Source: Triatoma infestans
Lineage: Eukaryota; Arthropoda; Insecta; Hemiptera; Reduviidae
Direction: 5' to 3'
Length of the DNA stretch: 64,000 bases
NCBI GenBank assembly: GCA_011037195.1
Contig: JAAEAF010000676.1
Coordinates: 124,001-188,000, forward strand
Shown: piece by piece, positions 22,810 to 35,064 of the stretch
Position numbering within the stretch: the first letter of the stretch is position 1
Layout: each line of letters opens with the position of its first letter
Notes under the pieces: generated by a model
What the model saw: only the letters and a program-made list of their open reading frames with translations
Told to the model about the DNA's origin: nothing
Databases searched by the model: none
Position numbers and translations under genes: made by a program

Positions 22810-23302
22810 CTGGCATGAAACACTCACACTACTTTCTCTGGATTCCAATTCATATAATTTAATTAACAAATTTTCTTTTAAATTGCAACGTTCACAATGT
22901 TTTAGTTAGTTGGCCGTAAAAAAAAAGTTGGTAGAGGTAATACTTAAACAACTGAGCGCTCTCTGTCAAAACTAACAAAGCTTGTGCAGTTTAAATTTAT
23001 ATACTGACCGATCCCCTACCACCACCAACCACCCAAATTATCGTAAAATCAATTTATCAGAAAAATGATTTAAATAAAAATATGTTTTTATCAGTGCAGT
23101 TGAGCTTTCTAAAATTTAAAACAAAAAAAAAATCGTTGCAGCCGATTTCGAGAAAAATCCAAACATCTATTCAGTAAAGTGGTACTTCTGATTAATTGAG
23201 AAATAACAGAAAATAAAATATTGAGAATTCAATGAAAATTTGTGAATTTTATAATTTGTACGATGAATTGCAGTAAGAGAAAGAGAGTCATGTGAGTGTT
23301 CC
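22810..23302. repeat. Dispersed repeat copy bounded by TIRs
   Basis: The left end, TGGCATGAAACACTCACAC, and the right end, GTCATGTGAGTGTT preceded by AGTAAGAGAAAGAG, form an imperfect inverted pair about 490 bases apart. The inside holds the AATAAAAATATGTTTTTATC and CTATTCAGTAAAGTGG modules. This is one of the most compact copies and suggests a non-autonomous DNA element of about 0.5 kb. Confidence 0.55.
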
Positions 23303-25300
23303 CTTAAGATTTTTTTTTAATTGTGTAAATGGCGATTTTGCAGCGATGTAAACAGAGAAGAATTTTATTATAAATAATCAACTTGAATAGCAGGCAAGTT
23401 GGCAGCATATAGGCTAAAAGAGAGACGAATGTTGGCAATACTGAAGTGGCGGTTTGACAAGGTTGGCAGAACTAACGCCACCTAATGTTGAACTTTGAAC
23501 CTCAGTAGTGGCTCTATGAGTGTATTACAGAAGATCAGGCCGGCCAACTTACATTACAGGTCATTCTTCAATTACTACTCAGCCCGTCTAAATTAGCAGC
23601 AATACCAACTATGGTGCTCTGTATATTGCTGTCATCGAACATTAACACTGAATATATATAGGCAACGTAACTTTTTCAATTAGCACTGATCAAATTAGTC
23701 GACAATGTTGCTGGAACTCTGCCGTAAGACCTTAAACCCTCACTTTCTCTTATTGGAATATTACAATCCTTTTTTATTTTTATTTATTCATTTCTTTTTT
23801 TTTTTTTTGAAATTCATAGTCTACAACAAGATAGAATAAGTGAATATGACAGAAGCTGGAGGAGAGAAAAAGAAGAAGCCCACTGGCAACACTCGATTCG
23901 AGTGTGTAGTATCTTCATTCTTTAGCGGTGGTCCTATAGTGACGAGAAGGATTTTGGATTTAGCAAATTCGAGCAGAAAGGTAGTCATAGAATTTTCGAT
24001 TTTCTTTATTTTATTTGCATTTTACTGTTTCAATTACTGATGAACTTTATGGAGAACTTTATAGAGAGTGACAAAGGCAGAAAATGGACAATTTATGATT
24101 GAAAACTTAAAATTTTCTGGGAGATTGAGCGTTTGGTTGAACGCCGCAAAACATGTCTGTAAGTCTGTGCACACTGATTTGAGCATATTGTGGTATATAA
24201 GTTATTAATGTTCCAATGGTAAGCCTGCCTGATAGTCATAATGGCAGTTTGGGCCGTTTGTTAAGTGTTCCTGTTGTTCTAATATCTCTCTCTCTCTCTA
24301 ATTCATTATAAGAGTTTTGGGACATATTCGATCAATTCGTTGATTAGATTGTATTTGGAGAAGAATTCTGTTGCAATGATTGTATAGAATTAAAATAGCC
24401 CACATAAAAAAAAATACGTTGAAATCGGGAATGGTTGTGATTTAAACTGAATAGAACAAGCATCTCTGAACCCTTCTGCCACAAGGTCTTCAGCATTATC
24501 GCAGGAAATGAGGTTTCGCATTAACTCGTTTTGCACATACAAGTACGCACTTATAACTTAATTGGAAATTTCTAGTTGATCGTTGGAAACAAATTGTCAA
24601 GTATCATTTGTTGTTTACCTTCAACTGCGATGGCGGACTCGACAATTTTTGTTAACAAGGTTACTTTAACTATATTCTTGGAGCTTCGCTTTGCAATTCA
24701 AAGGCCTTTGATAAACAAAAGGCCTTATTCTAAATTTTCCTTAAAAAAAAACAAAAAAAAAAAAACTTCTTTTCAATATGAGTCATAAACTGACCTTGCG
24801 ACAGCTACCAATACATCATTTTCATTATAAGGCACTACATGTAGTATGGGTTTTTTTATCAACCAACAATAATATAATAAGAACATGTTTGTTTTGAATT
24901 AAATAGAACTATTTTTCATCAATATAGACATAATAGTACAAATTTCCGAAATGCCCATCTAGTCTAACTAACTGACAAGTATAACTTTAGTCTAGCTAAT
25001 TTATTTTGTAATGAAAGGATAAACGGTAGAAGATATGCGTTTAGAAAATACTTCCTCGTTTAAATATTTAAAGTGTAGATTTAGAAATGCCGAAGGCGAA
25101 ATACAGGCTGCGATTGAAATGTTCTTAATTTTTCAGAATAATTCTTGCGTTTTCTCTTCAGCATTTGGAACAGGTATTCCAACAGATTTTAACTTCTTGT
25201 ACCGCTTTTCTGGTGAACGCCAAATTCGTGGCACAATTAAACGCGTTATTTTAAAATCAGCGGCAACATTATAAAACCGCTGCTTGCTCCAATGTTAGAA
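23303..25300. other. Interval upstream of GUSB without a recognised gene
   Basis: I see no supported gene. It should contain the GUSB promoter and any leader exon, but no core promoter could be singled out. A short plus ORF at 23867-24020 (TEAGGEKKKKPTGNTRFE...) ends at AAG|GTAGTC and could be an exon, but nothing confirms it. A (CT)n run lies at 24285-24300. Confidence 0.4.
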
Positions 25301-26280
25301 CTTTTTTGCGGTGTAAAAAAAACATTCATTAAAACAATTCAATCAAGAAAGTTTCTTTTAAAATGCAACGTTACACTGTTGAGTTTGGTTGGCTATAAAA
25401 ATGATAGTGGGAATTTACTTGGATATCTGAGCGGACTTATGTAGATGTCAATGCAAGAAATCTTGTGCAAATTTCAATGTAAAGTAACTGAAAGGCCTTC
25501 AATACCCCTCGAAAATAATTTTTTTTTCAGAAAAATGATTCAAATAAAATTGATGTTTCTATCTGTGCACCAAGCATTCCAAATTTAATGAACATCGTTA
25601 TAATGTGGTTGTTGAGGACAGAAATTGCTGATTAAATGAACGAGATATGCTGACACTAATATAATGTAGCTAAGTTTACGCTAACTGCACTGGACTTTGT
25701 AATAAAAATGATAGAATGAATAGTGAGAGTGGAGATATGGCACGGTGCGATTACTGGTGCACAGTTGCATGGTTGTATATAATAGATCCCTTTAGATAGA
25801 TTCCCACTGGCTTATACACACAGGTTCTCCCACTCTAGCCTTCCTAAATCTCTGTTAACCAGAGAGGGCCTCTCTTCTCTCTGCTGTGATTGCATTATTT
25901 TTACGGTACCATTAAATCGTTATAACCGTTTTCGAGAAAATTTCAAAAAACTCAAAAACCTATTCTGTGAAATCCGGTAAACCAATTTTCTTCAAATTTG
26001 GAATCCTATCAATACTTCTGTGTATTATGTACGTGATAAAACCATATACTGAAGAGGTATTTTGGAGGAAGCTACTGTTCCCCCAGTACCCCCAAAGAAT
26101 CAATTTGCTCGGGAAAATTTATCAAATAAAAGTTTCCGAGAAAATTAAGAAAAACTGAAAAATAAAGTCGCACTTTTGAATGATCGATTCTGCCCGAAAT
26201 CTTCTGTCCGATGCGGTGGTAGTGTCTAAACGGAACACCATGTTTGAGCTTATTGCTCAGATATAAATCATGTTTTGCGA
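25300..26280. repeat. Dispersed repeat plus an inverted promoter-like repeat
   Basis: 25300-25590 and 25905-26280 are copies of the modular repeat (CAAATAAAATTGATGTTTCT; ATTTTCTTCAAATTTGGAA). Between them, 25595-25885 on the minus strand matches 51280-51570: CTAGAGTGGGAGAACCTG, a TATA-like 'tgtgtataagccagtg', then AAAGTCCAGTGCAG. See the finding at 51134. Confidence 0.55.
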
Positions 26281-27480
26281 AATAACTGGTTTAAGGTGGT
26301 TCTAGATAATCTAGGAGTTAGGTTTAATTTTTTATGAAACTCAATTATTGTTTTAAGTTTTACTGGGACCCACTTCTAGCACACTTTAATTCTATTAAAG
26401 CGTCTGTGTATACAGTTAAGGTATCTCAATCTGATGTAACTCAGTTCACGAGCAAGAGTACATAATCATGAAGTAAACAGCCTGATCAATAGAGTGGCAG
26501 GTTTGTTATGTGAAGTAAATGTTTGTAACAAGTATTGGTCGTAAAAGAGCTGTAACTGCAGAAAAGATCAGCTACTTCTGCAACTGCAAGCACAACACCA
26601 CATCACTGGTACAACAGACTAGTAAGTAAATGGAATACCATTCTTTTAGTGTTTTTGCTACACAATACAACGTTCAAAACAACCCTGTTACCGTGTCGCT
26701 ATCCTGAAGAAGCCTATTGTGTTTTACATAAAAATACCCGCGGATACCTGAAAGAATTTGGGGGACATCAGTGTAAGCGTTGATCCTTTATTACGCTGGG
26801 ATAGTCGCAGAGACGCCAAGCTGCATGAAGTGCATTTTGATTGAATGAAGGATGATTGGAGATACTTATATAGAACAATTTTAGATTATATAAACAACAA
26901 ATTGAAAACAATAAAAATGGATATGCGCAGATTGGTATATAAAGATGAAGTTGCTCTAATCACGACTTTAGATAGACAGACATGTTTTATATTAAATAAT
27001 GTAAACTTACATTATTTGGGGGGTTAGAGTATATTTGGAGACAGGATGTCTTGGTGCACCTGTACTGCTGATATTATCAACACCCACTACCCCCTCACGT
27101 TCTCTATGTAAACATTGTACAATCCCTCCTGGTGGTCAAGGTTGCAACCTCCAACAGGTTTATCTCTAGCTTTATTTATATGCTGAAGAATGTTGTATTT
27201 AATAACATATATGCACTGGTTCACCTTCATTAAAAAAATGTCTTTATACTACACCCTATAATACGATATGATATCATATATGTTGATATAAAAAGATGGT
27301 GGTCAGAACTATCATTAACATCTCTGTTCTATATAACACCTGGCATACAAAAGTGATGCAACATCACAGCTGATCAAATATGATTAGAATATGAACTCTA
27401 TTAGACACACTGGTATAATATTGACTAGCATATTTGTCCGCAATAATATGGCTTTACTCCTCCTTTGCTTTTGATTAACA
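26281..27480. other. Interval without a recognised gene
   Basis: Only short ORFs occur. The longest (26845-27027 plus, 60 codons) has no domain and no splice context. Nothing else is supported. Confidence 0.4.
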
Positions 27481-27829
27481 ATCTGGTGGAAACTCTCACC
27501 CCACTTTCTCTCACTCCTTCTAATACAATTATATATCAAATCACAAACTTTCTTCAGTCTCAAATTTTACGTATTTGTCCTGACGTAAATATAGAGGTGG
27601 TGGTGGGGGATATGTACCAACCTACAAATCTTGGCAGGTAAAGAAGGAATGATTTATAGCATGCCCAGTAGAGGGCTCTAAAGACCACTGAACCAACTAC
27701 ATATAAAATTTGAAATTAACGCCACAAATTCCGCACCATCCAATGAATTTTTTTTTTTTGGAAATGTTACAAATAAAAGTAATACGTTTATATCTGTGAA
27801 GTTAGCACAGCAAGTTTAAAGGAAACCGT

Positions 27830-28870
27830 TATACACATCCATCCCTATCCATCCCTTTAAACATTGTAAAACAGAAATTAAAAGAACAGAACACACAACA
27901 ATACATAGATGAACTAACAACCATAACCGAAACTACAGTAAAACAAAACTACTTGAGATTCAATAACAATTTCTACCTAACTGCAGACGGATTAGGAATG
28001 GTACTCCGACATCTGCTATTCTATCCGAAATTTGCATACAACGCCTAAAAGACATTTACGTCCCATACTTAAAAAACCTTTCAACATAACATTTCATGCA
28101 CGTTTCATAGATGACTCAATACTTATACTCGAACATGACATAGACATGGATACACTCCTAAACTATTTAAACAACCTCCACCCCAATACAAAATTCACAC
28201 ATGAGTACGAGAACGATGGCACTCTCAACTTTCTAGACATAAAACATAGACTATGAGATTTCAGAAAATCCATTTCTACTGACGCCATAATACCTTCCAG
28301 CTCCCATCATCGCCCTCAACACAAACTAGCAGCCGTCAGACACCTAACTAACAGGCTATTAACTATGCCACTCACAGCAACCAACTACAAACAAAAACTC
28401 AACACCATTACACTACCAAAAACCATACCGAAAAACGATGCCCTTGCTAGCGTTGTCAACAAATTATTAAGGAAGAATTATTAGAAGAAACTAAACCGCA
28501 ACCAAGACGAAAACCCCACAACATCCAACATATTCGCCACTTTCACTTACACAGGGAACGACATCTACAACTGACAAACTTTTTCAGAACCCTAGGCTTA
28601 AGAACAGCATTCAGAACAAACAACGAACTTGTAAACAAAATATGCACATATACAGAAACAACCAGCCTATATAAAAAAAGTGGGATTTACAAACTCTCTT
28701 GCTCCGAATGCAGTTGCACGTACATAGTCCAGACCTGAAGACGCCTCAAAGATAGGTTTAAACAACATCTACGCTCATTCTAAATAGAAATATACAAACA
28801 CAAGACTATCTACAAAATGACCAATAAACTATAACTAAGACACACTCTTTAAGGTCATTCCTCACACCTA
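27830..28870 (+). pseudogene. Penelope-like element 1: reverse transcriptase and GIY-YIG remnant
   Basis: Broken reading frames give Penelope-type reverse transcriptase segments: YLRFNNNFYLTADGLGMVL (about 27950-28010), then FHARFIDDSILILEHDID (the catalytic box, seen here as IDDS) and NTKFTHEYENDGTLNFLDIK (about 28090-28245). They are followed by a GIY-YIG endonuclease start, KSGIYKLSCSECSCTYIVQT (about 28675-28735), and RLKDRFKQHLRS. Several stops and frameshifts make it non-functional. The 3'-terminal repeat follows at 28975-29795. Confidence 0.75.
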
Positions 28871-28974
28871 ACTATATTACAAACATACACCAACTACTAT
28901 AAAAGACCTATCTATCCATATATATATAAAATATATGTTCACACATTAAAAAAAGCCTGATCCAATACCTTTTA

Positions 28975-29795
28975 TTAAATTCTAACCTTCGGAACCAAAT
29001 TTTCTTCTTCCCCCGATTAAAAATACAAATTATTTGCATTATATACTTTTGGAATTTTCTATCGCGCCCTATTTAAAAAATACCTTAACAAATTCTACCC
29101 CATCATTTAAATTATTAATATAATGTAATTTAAATCATTACTATAATGTAATTTAAATCATTAATATAATTTAAATTAATATCATTAAAAAATAAGTATG
29201 ATAAATAGAAACGAATTCATTTGATTTCCTTTATTATTCATTTTAATATCATCTCCAATTTGCAGTTTGCTGCCAACCTTCTTACATATCAATTTACTTA
29301 CATATTTTCTTGTATTAACCCTGCTTGGATTTCATATTTATTTATTACTTGTACAAGCTTTTGACTGACCATAAAATTTGCATTGCCTTTCTTCAAACTT
29401 TATCTATTCTTATTAGTACAATATTATATACTCCTGAAATAATTTATCGCCCCCTTCCTAATAAAAATGGCGATAAAACACTGAGCATACTTAACAACAC
29501 TATTAAAATTTAGTTATAAAGTATTCTTCAAAACATGCTATTTATTGTACACTATTTTCTAATGTCTAATCATAATCTGATTTATAATAATTTCATTTTG
29601 TCACTAAACTCGCACACACACATAGGAACATAACCTTATAACTTCCCCCCCAAATATGCAACCAACAAACCAACAAGTGTGAGTGTAACAGAAACATTAC
29701 GTTGAAGTGAACTCTCTACATGAACTTGGTGAATTTGCTCTGACGATAGATGAAAATCCGAAATAGGTCAGGAACCAATCTAAGACATCTTGGGA
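28975..29795 (+). repeat. 3' region and terminal repeat of Penelope-like element 1
   Basis: About 800 non-coding bases align end to end with 39770-40565 (shared words: GGAACCAAATTTTCTT, TTGCTGCCAACCT, CTTGTATTAACC, AACACTGAGCATACTTAACA). It ends in the hammerhead-like motif at 29740-29769. Its position just after the GIY-YIG remnant and the second copy at 39770 identify it as the element's 3' end. Confidence 0.75.
29740..29769 (+). ncRNA. Hammerhead-like motif, family B
   Basis: CTGACGA, T, stem AGAT/ATCC (one mismatch) with loop GAAA, GAAA, then TAGGTC. The cleavage triplet GTC is present; position 15.2 is T instead of C. It lies at the end of Penelope-like element 1, where such ribozymes are known to occur. 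Confidence 0.5.
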
Positions 29796-30085
29796 TTGAT
29801 GAATTAAATGTATATTTTCTTTTATAAAACTTTACATTGAAAAGATGAATTCTTCTGGTGCACCTGTTTGGAACGTTGAAACTAATGTTATTAACCAATT
29901 CACAGCTGTCTATTAGTCCATTTAAAATATCAAATATAAGTAATGCGTACGGGAAAGTAGGTTTAATCTTTCAGATAGTTGGTTGTAGTCCATCTGGAAT
30001 ATAGAGAATCTGAATGATAGGAAGCGTAGCAATTTCTTTTGAACTCTTTCTATACCACTGACCTCTGTATACCACTGACCTCTGT
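29796..30085 (-). pseudogene. LINE reverse transcriptase remnant, 3' part
   Basis: Minus translation gives GIERVQKKLLRFLSFRFS (about 30060-30005), ERLNLLSRTHYLYLIF, LIDSCELVNNISFNVPNRC and YKRKYTFNSSIPRCLRL, matching the C-terminal end of CR1/I-type reverse transcriptase ORFs (VPxxxxR...Y.FNSPxxR.LRL). It continues the remnant at 34785-35064; the Jockey-like element separates them. The coding end at 29796 meets the Penelope-like terminal repeat. Confidence 0.65.
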
Positions 30086-30578
30086 AGTGTTAACATCTCG
30101 CTCAGTCAAATTTAATCTTGTTCGTTTTTCTGTATATTTATAAGTTTGTGTTTTAACATTTTAACGTTTTATGCCACTCTATAAAGTTTTTTTATTTTTT
30201 GTGTTTTTTTTATAACATTCTAAACTTTTGTTTTCATAGAAAATATATTATATTGATTTCTTTTCGTGTAGTCAAAATAAGTGACAATGTAAATAAATAG
30301 TGTATTTAGTGTAGTGACAGTAGTGGGGAGCGTTCACTGCTGACGTAACCAACAGTGAGGGAGTGTGAGAGACAGAAAACTCTATTGTTCGTAAGAATTT
30401 TATGTTTTTAAGAATTTTATTTTTTAACAAAACAAAATTAATAGACTCTTTTCATTTTTCTGTTTTATTCTTTTTATTTTTTATATCTTTTGTCATTCAT
30501 TTATTTTCTGTTTGTATTTCTTTTATGTGTTTTTGTTTATTTCTTAATTAATTTAAATTTAATTTTATCAGCTTATAA

Positions 30579-31883
30579 ATGGGACCAAGCGATCAAATAT
30601 GCACTGGTGGCTCGTCCGGTGACGAGTCTACCACGTCTGTCTCCGCAGAAAAGCATACTTGCGCTAAAGAAAATTCACCAAAAAAAAGCAAAAAACTCTC
30701 TACCACAAAGACACGTTCATCATCAAAACGAAGCGCCAACATCCATCTACCAACTCCACCAGTACCACCATTCACTGCATCAACCACTTCTAGCAACTCT
30801 TTTGACGTCGCGGCTCCTCCAGGAGTAATTACATATAATCCTTTTTCTCCTCTTCAGCAAGAGGAAACCATGGAAACTGCTCCTACTACACCACTTTCAC
30901 GACCTCACAAGCCACCGCCCATTTATGTAAAAAATGTAAAGAGGTATGCTGTTTTCTGCGAGGCTCTCTCACAAATTGTAGGCAAGAATAACTTTACTTG
31001 CAAAGCAAGAATAACAGATCTTATCGTCAATGCCACAACCGTGGAGAGCTATAGAGGTATTATTACCTACTTAAAAGAACACAAGGCGGATTACCATACA
31101 TTTCAATTACAAGATGAAAAGGCTTACCGAATAGTAATCAGATATCTACACCAGAGCACTCCTACTGACTTCATCCAACAGGAACTGACTGAATTAGGTC
31201 ACACTGTCCGAAACGTTGCTCCAGTTGTACACCCGGCAACCAAACAAACACTCCCGTTATTTTTTGTTGATTTAGAACCCCGCCAAAACAACAACGAAGT
31301 CTTTAGTATCGACAGACTGTGTTATACTAAAGTTAAAATTGAAGAGCCTTACAAGCAAAGACAAATAGTCCAATGCAAGCGATGCCAAGAATATGGGCAC
31401 ACGCGATCTTATTGCCAGCACAAACCTAAGTGCGTTAAATGTGCTGGTGATCACCTCACATCGGACTGTACTAAACCTAAAGATACACCTCCGAAATGTG
31501 CTCTATGTGGCGATGAGCATTCAGCAGCCTACAAAGGATGCATTGTTCACCGTGAATTGCAGCGCGCAAGAAGATCTCCCGTCTACGAGCATCCATCTGC
31601 TCAGAGAAGACAGTCAACAAGCAATCCAGCCCCACCACAACTTAATAGAAATAATTTTCCATTATTGGAGTCCCAACCTATAAACAAAAATGTATCTTTT
31701 GCACAGGTGGTCGCGGGGCCTAAGACTTCCCAGAACCTTCCCCCTCCTACCATCTCTTCCTCCTCTGGCGATATCGTCATGCTTCTAAATTCATTCTTAA
31801 CCGATTTTAAATCCCTTATAACCCCCCTGATAACACTTCTAACCTCTGTGGTTACTCACCTTCTTCCCAGCCGCGCACCTTAA
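30579..31883 (+). CDS. Jockey-like ORF1: gag-like zinc-knuckle protein
   Basis: 434 codons, intact. The basic/Ser-Thr-rich N-terminus (to about residue 110) precedes a PRE_C2HC-type region (KAYRIVIRYLHQSTPTDFI...) and three CCHC-type knuckles: CKRCQEYGHTRSYC (about 268-281), CVKCAGDHLTSDC (286-298) and CALCGDEHSAAYKGC (308-322). Such proteins bind the element RNA and form the transposition particle. Start at 30579 is the first ATG of the frame. The stop TAA is at 31881-31883. Confidence 0.9.
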   Translation: MGPSDQICTGGSSGDESTTSVSAEKHTCAKENSPKKSKKLSTTKTRSSSKRSANIHLPTPPVPPFTASTTSSNSFDVAAPPGVITYNPFSPLQQEETMETAPTTPLSRPHKPPPIYVKNVKRYAVFCEALSQIVGKNNFTCKARITDLIVNATTVESYRGIITYLKEHKADYHTFQLQDEKAYRIVIRYLHQSTPTDFIQQELTELGHTVRNVAPVVHPATKQTLPLFFVDLEPRQNNNEVFSIDRLCYTKVKIEEPYKQRQIVQCKRCQEYGHTRSYCQHKPKCVKCAGDHLTSDCTKPKDTPPKCALCGDEHSAAYKGCIVHRELQRARRSPVYEHPSAQRRQSTSNPAPPQLNRNNFPLLESQPINKNVSFAQVVAGPKTSQNLPPPTISSSSGDIVMLLNSFLTDFKSLITPLITLLTSVVTHLLPSRAP

Positions 31884-34439
31884 TCCCCTTAATTTACACT
31901 CCCTCTCCATACTCCTTTGGAATGCGAACGGACTTAACCAACATACACGTGAACTCGACATATTTCTACACGACAAACGCATAGATTTGGCCTTAATAAC
32001 TGAAACTCACTTCACTGATAAATCTCGATTTCTCATCCCAGGCTACACTACATATAACACCAATCACCCAGACGGAACAGCACATGGTGGATCCGCAATC
32101 CTCATCCGCACTTCACTGTCGCATTTCCTTATACCCTACAAACCGGCTCCTTATCTCCAACCTACTGTGATAACTCTGCTTTCGGAGCCCTTTTCCTATA
32201 CCATAGCAGCAGTATACTGTCCGCCGAATCATACCATTCATCAAAACCATTTTCTCTCCTTTTTCTCATCCCTTGGTCCTCGTTTTATATGCGGTGGTGA
32301 TTACAATGCAAAACACCCCAGATGGGGCTGCCGAGTGGCCAATCCACGTGGTAGGCAACTCCATAACGCTCTCTCTCAATCCAATTTCACCTATTTATCT
32401 CCTTCCCAACCAACCTACTGGCCAACGTCTCCCCATAAACGCCCCGATCTACTCGATTTCTTCATATGTTCAAACTTAACTTCCCTTTCCACTGATATCA
32501 TTGTCCCAAACGACCTATCTTCCGATCATAGCCCGGTCATCCTAACTCTTGACATTCATTCCAAACCAATACCTCCTCGACCAACCCTCATAAACGGCTC
32601 TATTGACTGGGACCTTTTTCGGGATACCTTAACACAGAAACTTAACTTAAACGTTCCTCTAAAAACACCTTCACAACTTGACGATAACGTTGAACTACTA
32701 ACTAACTCTGTCCAACAAAGCCTCCACCATGCTACTACTACTACTAACCAATATCACAAATCATCTGTAACCTACAACCTTCCTTTCTATATCAGGACAC
32801 TTATCACACTTAAACGGCGAGCGAGAGCCCACTGGCACCGCACCCGTTATCCTTCTGACAAAAAAACCTTCAATCAATTGACAAGACAGCTGACTAACGA
32901 ATTGCACAAGTACTACAACGACCAATACTCCAAATACACTCTTACCCTCACAACTCAAGACAATTCACTTTGGTCCGCTACAAAAAAGATCCTGAAATAC
33001 AAAAACACTTCTCAACCTCTCCAACGCCCTGACGGGTCATGGGCGAAATCCGACGAAGAGAAAGCCCAATGCCTCGCCTCCTACCTCTCCCAAGTCTTTA
33101 CTCCCCATCCTGAAATAGAGGACCCTCAACACAGCAATACCATCACCCAGGAACTTGATATCCCACTTCCTCTGTCACTCCCACCTAAAGCATTTACACC
33201 AAAACAAGTTCTGAAAATAATCCGCAATATTCATCCTAAAAAAAGCCCTGGATATGACCTTATCAACACCCGCATCCTCTTACAGCTCCCACCTAAGGCC
33301 ATCGTTTTCCTAACATCCCTATACAATGCTATACTTAGAACAACTCACTTCCCTATACTCTGGAAATTTTCTTCAATCCGCATGATTTCCAAACCTAATA
33401 AACCCGTTCATTCCCCTTCCTCTTATCGACCCATTAGTTTATTACCATTACTAGGAAAAATTTTTGAAAAACTTCTTCTATCCCGCCTCCATACTCTATT
33501 AGCTCCACTCAATATTATTCCTGATCACCAATTCGGTTTCCGCAGTTATCACTCTACCATTCACCAGGCACACAGAGTTGTAGACACCATCGCTACCTCC
33601 CTTGAGCGGAAGCAATACTGCTCGGGAGCCTTCCTGGACATCTCTCAAGCGTTTGATCGGGTATGGCATCCGGGCTTATTGTGGAAACTTAAGGGCATCC
33701 TTCTTCCACTTATTACCTCATCCTCAAATCATATCTTGCCGATCGCCATTTCATGGTTGTCCAAGGATCCTCATTTTCTCCCATATTTCCTATTCACGCT
33801 GGTGTTCCACAAGGAAGCATACTCGCTCCCCTTCTTTACACAGTATATACTGCTGACCTCCCACTACATTCTGATACGGTCACCTTCACCTTCGCCGACG
33901 ATACGGCCATCCTATCCCCTCATAATGATCCCGTCATGTCAGCTAGACATCTTCAATCCCATCTCAACATCCTTGAACCCTGGCTCCGAAAGTGGAGAAT
34001 AAAGGTGAATCAACTCAAATCCAATTACATAGTCTTCACATTAAATCGAAAAACCCTTCCTCCTATATATTTCAACCACATTCCTTTACCTCCCGTCACA
34101 AAAGTTCGTTACCTTGGTCTCAATCTTGACAAACGACTAACCTGGAATCCCCATACTCGACTAAAAAGAACTGAACTGAATAACAGATACAAAATACTAA
34201 AAAAACTTCTAGACAAACGTTCGAAACTTACATTACATAACAAACGACAACTATATTACTCTCTATTAGCCCCTATTTGGACTTACGGAATCGAACTATA
34301 TGGAACAGCCAGACATTCAAACCTTTACCGCATTCAGTCCCTACAGTCTAAAATCCTTCGCACCATAGTCAATGCTCCCTTCTACGTTTCCAATCACACC
34401 ATCCATAACGACCTAAAAATTCCCTTCGTTTCTCAATAG
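31843..34439 (+). pseudogene. Jockey-like ORF2: APE endonuclease and reverse transcriptase, one frameshift
   Basis: The frame opens after a stop at 31840-31842 and overlaps the end of ORF1. It encodes LHSLSILLWNANGLNQHTRE and LALITETHFTD (endonuclease start), GGDYNAKHPRWGC and SSDHSPVILTLD (endonuclease active-site motifs). The reverse transcriptase follows: PGYDLINTRILLQLP, SYRPISLLPLLGKIFEKLL, QFGFRSYHSTIHQ, GAFLDISQAFDRVWHPGLL. A frameshift near 33700 moves the frame, which goes on with LKSYLADRHFMVVQGS, GVPQGSILAPLLYT, FADDTAIL (catalytic ADD) and RYLGLNLDKRLTW, to a stop at 34437-34439. No ATG precedes the endonuclease domain; the first in frame is at 31987. No RNase H domain was seen. 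One frameshift disables it. Confidence 0.88.
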
Positions 34440-34784
34440 CCAAGTCCCGATATCTAAAGTTCCATTCCCAACTATCCTCTCATTCAAATCCACTTATCCA
34501 AGCGCTCTCAACCACAACTCTTCCCTCTAACCCATTACGGCGACTGAAGCGTCGATGGCCTCGTGATCATCTACTTACACAATCGGCTGTCTTAGGACAG
34601 TTGTGAGACTCCATTCTTAATGGTTTGTTACGGCTGCCATCGCTGGATGACAGTCGTTCACGTAGATCAGGTCGTGTGCCGCGGCCTTCAGCCAATGCAC
34701 ACATAATTCGCATATTATCTGTTTTACTTATTGCACGCAAATTGTGCAGTTGTAAAAATCAATAAAAATGTAAAAAAAAAAAAA

Positions 34785-35064
34785 GGATCTAGGAGACCAG
34801 ACTGGAGTGGCGAACTCCAGATGAGATGTAACTAGCGAGACGTAGAGAACTCTGAAGGCATAAGTATTAACGAAACGATGAGTATTCCTATAGAGAAAAC
34901 CCATCATTTCATAGGCCTTGCCAGGTTAGAATTTAATGCTGTCTATATGTTTCCTGAATGTTAAAGACGAGTCAAAGATAACCTTCTAGGTTCTTAACAG
35001 AATTAACTCTTGTATTGGCTGAACCTTCCAGACTGTACGAGTAGGAAATCCCAATGGGTGACCT
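34785..35064 (-). pseudogene. LINE reverse transcriptase remnant, 5' part
   Basis: Minus-strand frames give SPIGISYSYSLEGSANTRVN, then the degraded segment VKNLEGYL..LVFNIQETY (family pattern: IKDLGV.FDSSLTF..H) and a YEMMGFLYRNTHRF stretch. These belong just upstream of the residues encoded at 30085-29796, so one old LINE copy was split by the Jockey-like insertion. Confidence 0.6.

Larger units (their letters stand above)
30090..34784 (+). mobile_element. Jockey-clade non-LTR retrotransposon, near full length
   Basis: About 4.7 kb: a 5' leader (30090-30578), ORF1 (30579-31883), ORF2 with endonuclease and reverse transcriptase (31843-34439), a 3' untranslated region and an A-run at 34772-34784. 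Its coding DNA is visibly richer in C and less AT-rich than the flanks, as expected for a young insertion. It lies inside an older minus-strand LINE. I could not find matching target duplications, so the 5' boundary is approximate. Confidence 0.85.

Noticed and set aside
23867..24020. A plus-strand first exon (TEAGGEKKKKPTGNTRFE...) ending at a GT donor
   Set aside because: Only one short ORF with a weak donor; no partner exon and no recognisable domain.
26845..27027. 60-codon plus ORF as a small gene
   Set aside because: No domain, no promoter or splice context, and length is within chance expectation.
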